From: Lateolabrax maculatus
Taxonomy: Eukaryota; Chordata; Actinopteri; Acropomatiformes; Lateolabracidae
Assembly (NCBI GenBank): GCA_031216445.1
Contig: CM062211.1
Coordinates: forward strand, 19,598,501 to 19,662,500
Direction: 5' to 3'
Length of the DNA stretch: 64,000 nucleotides
Each line of letters opens with the position of its first letter. The stretch's first letter is position 1. The translations under genes and the position numbers were made by a program. The notes below the pieces were generated by a model. That model searched no databases. It had not been told where the DNA came from and saw nothing but the letters and a program-made list of their open reading frames with translations. Shown here piece by piece: positions 1 through 13,500 of this stretch.

Positions 1-1095
1 AAAGTGTAACTGAAGATGCTTCACGTTGAGTCGAAGCTGTAACGAATCCTGCAGCTTCACACTGAACTCTGCAGGTCAAACTGCAGTAAATACAGAAGTC
101 AGGACGTCCCACGTCCCACTGACGACACTGATCTGGTTCAAGGTCCAGACTGAAACCAGCAACTCGTCTCTGGGAGTTTCAGGCCGACGGTGAAACCTGA
201 ACTCAGTCCTCCGCCTGCTAATTGATCCACTTATTTAATCGGCCGTGCTAATTTCCCAAAGTTAATGTGGCTGCTGGCTGCAGACAACCAGGTCAGTGAA
301 CCAGGGAGGAGAGCAGGACCTGATCCAGGACCTGATCCAGAAACCACTCAATGAGCCACACAGCTTTAAACCTGCTGCAGCAAGACAAGGTTGTGTTTGT
401 AGAGTTGTGACTCTTTGATCCTTTGAGGTCACCGATTAATCACCTGATCGGTGATCCGGCTGCTGGACGATTGATTGTTCTGAGATCAGATTTCCAACAA
501 AGTAAAAGTCTTCATGATGCAGAATAATGTATCTGATATTATTGGATTCTAATTAATGATCAGTGTGTTCATCACTTTAAAACTGACCAGTGTTTACGTT
601 TGAGTTAATACGAGATGAATAAACCTGTTAACATGACAGTTAATCAATAAGTTAACTAACAAATAACTAGCAGAGACGACCCAGGTGAGACGGACAGACG
701 GTGATCTGGTTTCCTGATCGCTGTAAAGGACCCTGAAGTGGTCCTGCTGGTCCCTTTTAATAATGAATGTCCTGATCAGTCAGAATAAAGAGTGAATGTG
801 TTGAGTTCAGGGACACTCGAGCAGACGTTCTGCGGTCGCGTCACGAATAACAAGAAACATCCCTACGGAGGAGGACGTCGCTCTGAGGTCCGCCGGGGGG
901 GACGGACAGGAAGTGACAAACCCGTGAAGACAAGTGGCGCCAACAGGATGTACAGTTTAACACTCAGCATCCCTGTGGTTGCTATGGTTACATGTCTGAG
1001 TAAATCTCAGCTGCCAGAAACATGAAGCCGACACCAGATCTGTCGTCCTCCCACGTACTAACTGTAGTCTGTCCCCCGTCTCCCCCCCCCCACAG
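1..1095. other. eps8 intron sequence, no exon seen
   Basis: No coding exon or recognisable element is visible. At 210-290 there are several AATTA/TTAAT cores of homeodomain type (gctaattgatcc, gctaatttccc, gttaatgtgg). A regulatory role is only a possibility. Confidence 0.4.
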
Positions 1096-1163
1096 TGGCC
1101 ATGGCTCCCAGTCTCCTGAGCCTCCCAGCAGTAAAGCCAAGTCCAGTGCCAAAGCTCTCTACG
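1096..1163 (+). CDS. eps8: eps8 exon w1 (first coding exon in the window)
   Basis: The acceptor is a C-run followed by cacag and the donor is gtgagt. It reads GHGSQSPEPPSSKAK, then SAKALY, like the EPS8 segment just before the PTB domain. It starts within a codon (last base T), so at least one coding exon with the start codon lies upstream of the window. The last base G begins a Glu codon finished by the next exon. Confidence 0.85.
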
Positions 1164-1231
1164 GTGAGTCCATGTTCCTGGTTTCCCTTTTTACAAATGT
1201 GAAGTTGGAGTTCGTTTACTGACTTTAATGT

Positions 1232-1267
<36 letters not shown>

Positions 1268-1531
1268 CCTCTGAGTAAAGTACAAATACCTCAAAACTGT
1301 ACTCAGGTACTTGAGTAAGTGTATTTAGTTACTCCGAGTGTCCTGTGTGCTCAGGTGGTTGTATTATCTGAGTGTTGCTGTTCAGCCTCTCTGGCTGCAC
1401 ACATTCGTCTTCATGAGAAAGAAAGAATCGTGTTTGTGAATCAGCTTTATCTCCGTTAACAGGATCAGATGAAATCTATTTCCTTCGCTCGTCTGCCAAA
1501 CATAAAAAGAAAAGTCAAAGTGAGCCGACTG

Positions 1532-1566
<35 letters not shown>

Positions 1567-4500
1567 ATTTAAATAACCCCGCTCTTATTTTTTTAGTTTC
1601 AAACATCACAAGAAAAGTAACCTGATTGATCTGTAAAGATTATAGATTATCTAAAGCTCAGCTTCATGTTGTTCTGTAAACTTTTTCTCTCCTCAAAATG
1701 AATCTGACGTCACCTGTTTTACACCTGCTGTCTGAAGCCTCGTGTCCTCCTCAGGAACTCTTCAGTCTTGTTACACAACTGAAACAGAAAAAAAACTATA
1801 AAAATAAGAGCCGTGTTATCGAAATCCTGGTTTTTCTTTAAGGTCAGACCAACATGTGGGACTGTTGTTAATGTTACTATGACATCTACTGATGATGATG
1901 ATGATGATGATGGCATTAATGTTTATTTATATCAGCGTTTGTCCCACAGTGGTCGAACCTGTGTGTGTGTGTGTGTGTGTGTGATGAAGAGTTTAACTGC
2001 TCTGCTGTTTCCTTCAGAACAAAGAAAACACTTCACCAAAACCAGCATCAACAGCCTGACGGACACGTCTCAGTACCAGGTGGAGGTGAGGCTCATTATT
2101 AGTTAAAATAAAGGTAAAGCTTGTAAACTACAGAGGATCCACCAATCACAGAGCTGCCTGCCAAGTGATTTACCTGGTAACCAGCCAAAGTAAGATCCTG
2201 ATAGGTCGGGACATTTTTGGTTTTGTTTGTTTGATTTTCACCATAAAGACAAAGTGCAGAGGTTCAATTAGAAGGAGACTCAGATTTTATGGTCAATAAT
2301 CTGGAGATAATAAATATTCTTTTCTAAAAACAAAACTAAATAAGGAGAAGTGTCCTTAGAGGATAGATCACATGGTTATAATTATAGAGGTGCATTCATG
2401 AGCTGTCATATAAATCAGAGAAAATACTTTTTAAAATGTCTGTGAAGAATGAATTCGCACTGTTGTCCTCGTCCTCTGGGCTATGATGTTGACCTGTCTC
2501 GTGGTCTTCAGCACCTGACCACGTTCGTGTTGGACCGTAAAGACGGGATGATCACGGTGGACGACGGCGTGCGACGTCTTCGCCTGCTGGACGCTAAAGG
2601 GAAGGTGTGGACTCAGGAGATGCTGCTGCAGGTGGAGGAGAAAACCGTCAGCCTCATCGACCAGGAGACGAAGGTGAGGAATAGTTTATGGGTCGCTGTC
2701 GTGTTGGGGAGCGTCCCTGAACGCACCGCCAGTCGTGTGTGTCGTGAGCCCTGAGCTTTGTCTTTCAGAACGAGCTGGAGAACTTCCCCATCGGGACGAT
2801 CCAGCACTGTCAGGCCGTGATGAACGCCTGCAACTACGACTCCATCTTGGCTCTGGTGTGTAAAGACTCGGGTCAGAGCAAACCTGACCTCCACCTGTTC
2901 CAGTGTGATGACATCAAGGTGAGGCCGCCTGTGATTGGTCCTTTTAGTTCAGAGGCACAGAAACATCATCAAATAAGATCACATGATTTTAACATTGATC
3001 CGGGTCAACGGCTCAGCTCCAGCTTTATTAAACTGCAGGTAACCATAGCAACCACCTTGGTAGCGATTTAACAAAGTGAATAAAGTTATTACGGAAGCTT
3101 TATTGAACGCAAACCTGTGACAGACTTTTACAGGTGAAGCCGGGAATATTTTTAATGTCTGCTGATTTTCTATCAGGCGAATCTGATCCAGGCGGACGTG
3201 GAAAGTGCCATGATTGACGCCAAAGGAGGCAAAGTGAAGAAGAGACCAGAGACGCTGAAGTAAGAACCAATCAGACGCCGTGTTACTGTAAACACCGTTA
3301 ATGTTGCCGACAGCTGATTGGTTGACGCGCCCATCTGTCTGCAGAATGATCCTGAAGAGTGACGGGATCATCCCCCCTCCCCCCGCCGCTCCCGCCCCCG
3401 AACCGCCACCATCGTCCAATCAGGTGGACGTGAAGAGTCGAGCGGCCGCCTGGTCCGCCTGGACCAATGAGCAGCAAGACTGTGAGTGATGTCATATAGT
3501 AGGAGGAAGATATGTAAATGAGTTATTATTGATTCTTTTAAACCTTTTTAGATCCATTTAAACTTAATTTTGTCTGTTTTGATTCAAACTTGAATTCAAA
3601 CCCACAAAACTTAAATTGTGCTAATGAACCACGGATGTTGAGCTGTGACACGATGCAGCCTGAAAAACGTGTGAATGTTTCCCCGAATGTAAACATCGAG
3701 TCCTGCAGATAAAATGAGCATTTGGGGAGATGATATCATTAACATGTAACATTTCTCTCTTTCTCTCTCTGACATTTTGTAGAAATGATGAAGATGAATC
3801 TAGAAAATAATAGTGAATTATTGCTACAGACCTTTAGAGTCTGTGAATTTAGATTCAATAAATCTACAGCTCTGATTAGTTTGTTGTCATTATTGGTGAT
3901 TGATGGCAGATGAGAAGCAGAGGCAGTTATCGGAGGGGGACGGGCCGACGGAGGTGACGGCAGCCAGGGTGGACCGAGACGTGGTGAGTCCCATAGAAAC
4001 TGATCTGAGAGCAGCTGCGCTTTAAATCTGAGGTCATTCAGGTTCACGGGACAATAGATCCTCGATGTAAGCTGATTGAAGAATGTCGTTTAGTTCAAAT
4101 GTAATCAGAGTTTGGAAGCTTTGAGGGGAAATCTGGTTATGTAAAGGAAAGATGGCGGAGACACCAGAGCCGCAAGGCTGACCTGAGGTCTGTTTAGGTT
4201 TCATCATTACAGTCAGAATAAACCTGAAGGGGAAACATTTAAACCTGTTCATGTTTCTGGAACAGCAAATCCTGAACCACATCCTGGACGACATCGAGTT
4301 CTTCGTCACCAAACTGCAGAAGGCTGCCGAGGCCTTTACCGAGCTGTCCAAGAGGAAGAAGACCAAGAAGGGCAAAAAGAGAGGTCCAGGAGGTGAGAGA
4401 GACGCTGCTCTCAGATCAGTCTGTGTGAATGAGTTGTTTTTCACCTCCTGCTTCATGTTGACGTATGATCTTCTCACCACATGCCATGTGTTGGTCCCAC

Positions 4501-7500
4501 GCTGTTGCCACGGCGACGTGAGGATGCTGATCTCAGACCAGGTGTTGTTAAATGATGGTGATATTACAAGAAATCCCAGGAGAGTTCCCAGACAGCGAAC
4601 GCACCTCAGGAGGCTTTAATCCAGTTTAGATTGAGCTGACGCGTCTCGTCTGGTTTCTGTCCACCAGAGGGCGTCCTGACGCTACGCTCCAAACCTCCCG
4701 GGGAGGACGAGTTTGTCGACTGTCTGCAGAAGTTCAAACACGCCTTCAACCAGCTGGTAGGAGCGTCTTCATCGGCCCGTAGTGAATAAGAGGTGATTTG
4801 AATGTGTGTTCACAGGGACTCTCTGATCCGCAGGGGAAGCTGAAGGATCACATCCAGAACCCCAGCGCTGTGGATCTGCTCCACTTCCTGTTTACTCCCC
4901 TCAGGATGGTCAGTCAGCACTTTATTTATCCTCTAAACTTCCTGTTTGTCAGATTTTCATGTAGTAATAAAGTAATTTCACATGTTAGAGGGCACGAACC
5001 CTTCATAACTTTATATTCAAGAGTCCCTCAGGATCAGGGAAGTTCTTATTTTACATTTTCTTTTCTTTTTTTTCTTGAGCTTTTAGTCAAATCTGGTGAT
5101 CTTCAACAGCAGATACAGTTAGACAAATTTAAAGCATGGACATATAAAATATGAAAAATTAAGTGGAGACTTGTAGGTAGAGAAGCTGAAATTTCATTTT
5201 ACTTTTACAGTGTTTGATTATAATTATTGATCGTTTAAAAAAACTTTAAAATGTTGTTAATTTAATTTGCTTTAAATGATGCCTTATAATTCATAATCCT
5301 TGAAACCTGAAGTATAAAACAGTTTAATCCAGTTTGACCCTGAACCTGTCCCCCTCCAGGTGATCCAGACGGGCAGTGTGGATCTGGCTCGGAGCGTCGT
5401 GGTTCCTCTGCTGACCAGAGAGGCCATCGACTTCCTGCACGGCTCAGGAACCGCAGAGGAGAGACACCTGTGGGTCGCCCTGGGAGACGGGTGGACCAAA
5501 TGCAGGTGAGTTCGTGGTGGACTGAGCAGAAGAGTTTAACTTTGCACTTTACTATGCTGACATGTTTTTGTTTTAACATAAATTTTACACACAAACAAGG
5601 TCCAGAATCAGAACTATGAAAGAGTTTTAAAAAGAAAAGAGTTGCAGTTTAAAACCACGACGATGTTCACAGGAAGAATGTGTAATGTGCCAAATAATAA
5701 CCACAAATTATTTCCAGCTGGGACGCTGATGAACATTTTAACTGGTTACCAACATGTGAACATTTAACTGGTGGTGGCGTTGGTGGTGGTGGTGATGATG
5801 ATGGCGTGTCTGCAGGCTGGAGTGGCCAAAGGATCATTACTTCCCTCCCTGCGTGGTGAAGTTTCGGGACGGCTGGGAGCCTCCGGCGCTCCCGTCCGTG
5901 ACGCCGTCCAGAGATCAGGAGCTGACTCAGCTGGCCGAGAGTCTCGCCAACGCTGAGGTCCAGAGACACGAGGAGCTGAGGACCAGACTGGCTCAGGAGG
6001 TCCGTATACCTGCAGCCACACCTTACATCCCGAACAACAGGAAGCGGGCTGCTGATGTGTTCTTTACTTCCTGTGTTTGTGCAGCAGTCGGCGGTGCAGA
6101 GGTTCCCCCCTGCAGACGGGTACGCCTTCTCCAACGCCCCCTACAGTCGCATGCAGATCCTGGATCAGGACACTGCCGTGGCTGCTTTTAAACAGGCCGT
6201 CAGCCGCCGCGTAGACCGGTAACTCTGAGGTCACATGACGCCCTGGAGAACTGATCCCTGATCTGCACTTTACTGCCCGTTAATCTGTGGGGGAGGAAAT
6301 ATGACTTATTCATCAATAAACACAATAAATACATACAATCCAGGCTGGAATCAATAACTACCGCAGCAGAACAAGAGATAATCAATAAACACATTTCTTT
6401 ACATTAACTGTTTATTTCTGTATTTCTACATTTCTTCTTTTAGTTATTTCAGAAATACAGAAAAACAGAACTAGATTAGTTGAAATGTAGAAATAGATAA
6501 AAGAGATTTGTGTTTATGCATCAGTTTGTTTCTCTTTTTATTTATTCAGATTTTAAAGATTTAAATTGATGAGTAAGCGTTTATTCTCCATATAATCCTC
6601 CTCTTTCTGACTGATAACTTTATTTAAGATAATGTCTTTATTCTGGCTGACTTGATGCTGTTGAACATGAAAGTTTCTCCTTCCTCTGATTGAACTTCTT
6701 CCTCATTCAGAGTTTTTCACCTCTAAAACTTTAAAAACTGAATTCTTTTCTGTAAATCAGGTCATTAAATTTCATTTTTCTCTCAGTAACTCGGTCTGAA
6801 GTTGGGACGCTTCTCCACGGCTGTTAACGTGTCGTAGCTCTGACCCCCTTATCAATATTTAGTGATCGAGTTCATGTTGGAAATCATCGTTTTCATCATT
6901 TCACTGTGTGGTGTTTTTAAACAAGATATTTGTACTTTTATCGATGAATACTCGTGAACATTTGTGATTATTAATAATGTTGTGATTGGTTGATATATTT
7001 CAGAAGTTTTGATGCCGACAGAGTCCAACCACAACTGTTTGCCAAATCTAAATATGACTTTGTGGCGAGGAACAACACGGAGCTGTCGGTCCTGAAAGAC
7101 GAGGTCGTCGAGGTTTGTTGTTTATCTCTAATTTCATACATCGGTCTAAAATATATGTTATTGTATTTTGTTATATTTGGAAGTTGGACGGAATTCAGCA
7201 CAAACCAAACTAAGACATTTCTGACAACAGCCAACCAAACTCAGTTCCAAATATTTAACACAAAACATTACATTTGACTATTTGTTCATTTCACATTTCA
7301 GTTGTATTTTCTCCTAATTGTTTCTCTCTACAGTCTCTTCATTTGTTGCTTGCTGAATAACTGTAAATGTTCTATAATCTGACTGAGCTGATATCAATCA
7401 GCGATTTGCTTGTTTACACCATAAACTGATTTTTAACCAACTAAAACATTTGTGACGTCTGAGTTTTTGCTTCTTCGACCTCACTGATGAAACAAGTTGT

Positions 7501-10500
7501 CTGACCCCTGACGCTCGTCTGTCAGGTCCTCGACGACAGGAAGCAGTGGTGGAAGGTTCGTAACGGCTGCGGGGCGTCCGGCTACGTGCCAAACAACATC
7601 CTGGAGATCACCAAAGCAGTGGACATGACGGGCCGAGGAGAGCCCATCTACAGCCACACCATCCAGGTAAGACAGCCGCTCATCACCAGGGTTCTCCGAC
7701 GTTTCTCCAAAAATCACTTCCTGACCTTCATCACGTCTCTGTCTCATCTCCCTTCATGTGTTTTTTATTTCGAAATATCAAAGCTTATGATGCCAAAGAA
7801 GGAGTTTGAGTTGTTCAAGGTAGGACGAGTGGTGACGAGTATTTTCCAGGTTTTCTACAAACTGTGTGTGTGTGTTGCTGTGGAGCTTTTTAAAGGAACA
7901 GTCTCACATTTTGGGAAAAGTTCTTGAAAGGTGGATTTTGTTTTTCTCTTTGATGCAGCAAGGCTAGCAGTTTCCCTCCGCTCCCAGTGTTTGTGCTAAG
8001 CTAGGCTAAACATGTCTTGGTGTAACTCTCGGCTGCAAACGACCACCATAACTGTCTGTGAGCGCGTCTGTAACAGCAGTGAACTACAGACCGTCCTGTT
8101 GGATCCCTGCATGTAGCGAACCAGCATAATGTTAGCTGTTTTGTGGCTACGGCTAACGGTTTCCCCCTGCCAACAGCATTTGTGCTAAGCTAAGCTATAA
8201 ATTGACACTAACTGCTGTCCCTTAAACTCCGGCTAGCAGTTTCCCTCTGCTCCCAGTGTTTGTGCTAAGCTATGCTAAGCACGCCCTGGACCTCAGATCA
8301 GGATGTTTGTTGGATGGCAACAGGATCATTATTTATGTGTCAGACTGTTCCTTGCAGTGTTTTTAAGGGTCTTTATGTTTAGTTAAATAATAGATTAGCA
8401 CAGTTTAGACTGTGAATAATATCAGTGAATGAGAATCACATTTTGTTTCACTGTTTCATTACCTCCATGTTTTATGTTTCATTTCACGTTGCCAGCAATT
8501 ACTGGGAGAGTTAAACGAGGTAAATGACATTAAACTTCATATATTCCAGGTTCAGAAGTTTTAGTTCCGTCTGTGAATATTAAGACGGTGACTCTTCAAC
8601 AGAGAAACGTGTCAGTCCAAATATCTACAGACAATAAATCAGATGTGAGTTCAGTGTAAAATCTGTCTGTAAATAAGCTCTGTCCTGTATCAGAAGCAGA
8701 CCCCCAGGACGGACTACATCCCCAGTAAACCGGTGGCGACTCCGATGCCTCCGGCCCCCACGCCGCCCCCTCCGGCCCCCGTTCGGCTGCCCACGCCGCC
8801 GCTGCCTCCTCCAGCCGCTGAGCCCCCCAGGCCTGCCGCCAGCAGCAGCACGGTGAGCCGGCAGAACAGCACCACGTCCAGCGAGTACGGCAGCGTCGCC
8901 ATGAGGGACCACAACAACCAGAGACCTGCACCCGTCAACCGTGAGTCAGGCGCGACTGTAAAATGTTCTTCAGAGTGAGAAAGATGTCCGAAATGCGAAC
9001 AGAAACATCCCATCAGAAACATTTTCTTTGTGTCAGTAATTTAGTTTTAGTTTTCCAGGATTTTATTTTTACTTTATCATGTAAAACTTCTTTGAGTATC
9101 TAAAAAAGCCCTTTGAAAAGTACAGTCGGTGAATTCCCAAAACACGATACTAATATTTAGAGAATTGGAACATTTTCACACAATGTTTTGACTTGTGACC
9201 TTGTTAATGTGAATACTATCGATTATCGGATAAGCGGGCCAATGATTACCTGTGATGAGTTTCAGTTTAACAGCAGTCCCCCCCCCCCCGCGCAGGCAGG
9301 AAGTCAAACATGGAGGAAGTCCAGGACGAGCTGATGCACAGACTGACTTTGGGTCGCAGCGCTCAGAAGAAGTTTCCGGTTCCGTCTCGCGGTGGCAGTA
9401 GCGGCAGCGGCGGCGGCCTGCCGTCCGTCAGCATCTCCTACGACTCGTCACCAGACGACGTCCGAGCCTGGTTAGAGGCCAAAGGATTCAGTCCAGTGTG
9501 AGTCTCTAATTCTGTCTGTTTAACCTGGAGACTGACGAGTTCACTGTTTAACTGCAGGGAAACCTTTAACGCCACCCTGAGGACCAGCAAAATACATGAA
9601 ACATTAGGAGGGAAAGAATACAAATACTTATTGCAAGTCAAAATTATCAAAATAATGAATAAATAGTAATTTTGAGTCATTTTGACAGACAACAAGAGAA
9701 AGTTGAAACCAAGAGATACTTCATTACATATCATCATTTTATGGAAGCAAAGAAAGACCAAAATAATGTGACACTTACAAGCCGCTGAATACATAATTGT
9801 AAAATTTAAAAACACTGAACACTTAATGTTGACATTTTAATACCACTGAATTTATGGAATTCAAATATTTTACTTTAGAAAACATCATTTGAATTTATGT
9901 GTTAAGGTTTTAGTGATTTCAACAAGTAAACAGGTGAATTTTCTATTTGAATTAGTAAACCAGGAAAACTTTGATTCAAACTAAACAAATTCAGTAGCTT
10001 TTAAATTTTAACATCGATTATTCAGTCGTGGTTACATTTCTCCATTAGGTGTTTATAAAGTTCAAATGTGTTCAGGTGTGTGTGTGTGTGGGTGGGTGTG
10101 TGTGTCCAGGTGTGTGTGGGTGTGTGTGTGTGTGGGTGTGTGTGTCCAGGTGTGTGTGGGTGTGTGTGTCCAGGTGTGTGTGGGTGTGTGTGTCCAGGTG
10201 TGTGTGTGTGTGGGTGTGTGTGTCCAGGTGTGTGTGGGTGTGTGTGTGTGTGTCCAGGTGACTGACTGGCTGTTTCCCCTGTGCAGCACCATCACCAGCC
10301 TCGGCGTCCTGACTGGAGCTCAGCTGTTCTCCCTCAACAAGGACGAGCTGAAGACGGTTTGTCCTGACGACGGCGCTCGAGTCTTCAGCCAGGTCGCCGT
10401 CCAGAAGGCGGCGCTGGAGGTGGGTCAAAGGTCACACATGATGTCATCGACACCAAAACAGATTAAACTTTAAATCTACTGCTGACATCATGAGAACAAG

Positions 10501-13500
10501 TTTTATTGTTACGTTTTGGGGGAATTAAAAACTTTTAGATTAAGAAAATATCAGAAACATCCAAAAACAAACAGAAGACGAATGAATATGAATGAAAACT
10601 GTTTATGAGGATTAAGTATCTGCAAACACAAACCCGAGCATCAGCAAACTGGGACAAGCTCAGACACATTTTCAACTACGACATTAATAACTAAATATTT
10701 ACAGCCACTAACTGCAGGTGGCGCTGTTGTGTAGCTACGTTAGCCTGCTAATATGGAGAGTAAACCCGGTCGTATTGTTTACATTTCTGACTTGATTCTT
10801 GGTCAAGATGATGTCTAATAAAGACTTTAAATTATATTTTCCATAAACAACTTACACAATGCTAAAGATGAGACTAAATGACGGAGTACGGTAGGTTAGC
10901 TTAGCATCACTCTGAACACAGTCAGACCCACATTTACAAAGATTTCACAGTTAAGTTTAATATATAATTTAACCTCCTAAAAATGTCATTTTTGAAGGTT
11001 GTGTTACAGCTCGTGGTGCTACAGTGACTTCCTGTTTACATAATAGGTGGCTCCTGATTGGACGGCACTACAGACTACAGAGTTTCCTAGCAACAGATTG
11101 ACACATCACTCAAGTCTTTACTAGCGGAGGCGTTTCTTTCATTTTACTGGTGTTAGAAGTTACTGAGAACTGAGGAGGGACCTAAACTTAGTGAAGGATT
11201 TATGAAGACCTGGTGCGACCCAGTCCAGGTCTTTATGGTCCGATCTGGTCCGATCTGGTCCGATCTGGTCCCTGTCAGCTGCAGTGTGTTTGTGTCTGGA
11301 AGCTGCAGGTCTGTTGAGGGTCTTTTCTGTCTTTAAGCTTTCTATCCCCAACTCTGGCAAGGTCTGGTGTGTGGTGTCTATTTCCACCTGCAGGTTTTCT
11401 TCTGACCCTCCTCTGATCTTCTGACTCTGTTGCCACATTCATTAAGGTATCGTGTTCACAAACCAATGTTCACCGCTTCGTTCTGTTGGCCAGACTTAAA
11501 GGAACAACTCACTTCATTTGGGACTTGTTAGTCTTGACTTTGACATGACTTGGGACCCGACTTGGGACTTACCTGTCTTTACCTGTTATTTCTTGACTTG
11601 GGGACTTGATTTATGATTTGACTTGGGACTATTCAGACTTGGAACTTGTTAGTCTTGCCTCTACTTGGGACTCACCTGTCTTGTATTGTGACTTGTTGGT
11701 TTTGACTGGGGACTTGACTTGGGATTTACCTGTCGGGACTTGGGACCTGTTGGTCTTAGGGTTAGGCTCAGGACTTTATAGTCAGGACCTGAGACTTATG
11801 TCTTTGCTCCCCCTCTGCGTTACTGTCACCGGTTTTAGATTTCCCATCATAATAAAAATACATTTCGAACTCTGGCCGTCAGAACGAAGCTGCAGCCGTT
11901 TCATGTGTAGCAGCATTGTAAGGTAGCGCCAGTATTTGTCTTCCTGCTGTGGCTGTACAGTAAGTCCTCCTTAAGCTCCCTGAATGAACCAGCTCCAGAA
12001 CCTTCCACTTCCTGCTGCCCTCTGACCCCCCGTAGAGACCAGGATATAGATGTTCTCTTGGCTGGTTTCAGATCTTAAGAGACAAACCTGTGTTCTGTGC
12101 AGTGTCTTAGCTTTTTGTTTAAATTCTGATGAAGTCGCTCCAACATGGCTGCACCATGTCACACTCCATTTATCTGAAGGACAAATTCATTTTTTTACAA
12201 CCTGGTTATTGTATTTTTTCTTTCTTTTTTTTTTTTTTTAATCAATGCTTTCAATCATATGAACCATTTACTTCCATTTCATTCTTGAGCTTGGAAACGG
12301 TAGTTTGCCAGAATAATCTTGCATATGAAGTATTGATCTTTCCTTCTTGGTGCAGTGTTGGTGAGTAGAAACTGGTGATTTGTGTCATTGATGATAACAG
12401 TCATGTGGGGATCTCTGGATCAGCAGTTAAAACTCTGACAGAATCTGTTGCACAAAGACAACAAAAACTAACAAACAGGAAAGTACGAGGACAACAGTGA
12501 CTTATTTACCAATTAATACATAAATTATATAATAAATACAAAAATAAATGATTTCATTTTTTCTACACATCTATTTTTTTTCTATCTTTAACAGATTTAT
12601 TTTACCAATGTATGTATTTATGATTTAACTTTTAATTATGTAATTATATTTCAACTTTCATTAATTTCTTACTACGTTTCTATTTTTATTTCTGTATTTC
12701 ATTGGTGACACTGGTAAATGTAGATTTACCAATGTCGACGCATGTCCTGCTTAATGATTTATTAATTATTATTATTATTATTATTTATTAATTCAGTCTG
12801 TTTCTGTAATTTCAGCATCTATTTATATATGTATATTTTATTTATTCATTTGAATGTATTGCTTTTTTTATTTAAGTATTTTTAATTTTTTATGTGTTTA
12901 TGTTTTGCAGAGTCATTTTTGTCCTCCATACTAACTAAAGTTTTCATATCTATCTACTTATTCTTTCTAAGTGAGATGACACCTGACTGAGCAGTGTAAC
13001 AGATCTTTGTGCAACCGGTCTTAGAAAGCCTTTAGAAGTGTTCCTGTTACCCAGCATGCCTCCTAACTCAACTAGCTGACACTGTAGATATTTTCATCCA
13101 CATGCTCTTTACAGCTCGCAGCAGCCGTCACCAAAGGCTTCCTGAGGTTGGTTCAGGCCACTGGCTGAGTTTACATGTTGAAGCCCATATAACCACAGCC
13201 AGCGCTGTTAGGCTCTGGTTGACCAGAAGATTTTCTCTCTGATTTGCTGATAAAATCTTCTGATTTCCAGGAGGAAAGTGTCAGCAGAGACGCTCAGTAG
13301 ATTGTTGGCAAAGACGCTCAGTCGCTTCAGAAGCAGCAAGAAATAAAAGTTCTATTTGATATTTGTGTTTCAGCGTCTAACCAACTGTTTGTGTCTGCTT
13401 CCCTACTCTGCTTCCTCCCTCTGCCCTCACCTGTCTGGATCACCTTTGCCTGCCCTTCCTTCTCTGTCTTTGGTCTCCAGAGGAGTTCAGGCTCTGAGCT

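Noticed and set aside
792..1025. 77-codon + strand frame upstream of the first eps8 exon, considered as the eps8 N-terminus
   Set aside because: No resemblance to the EPS8 N-terminus and no donor in the right phase; the start exon probably lies outside the window.
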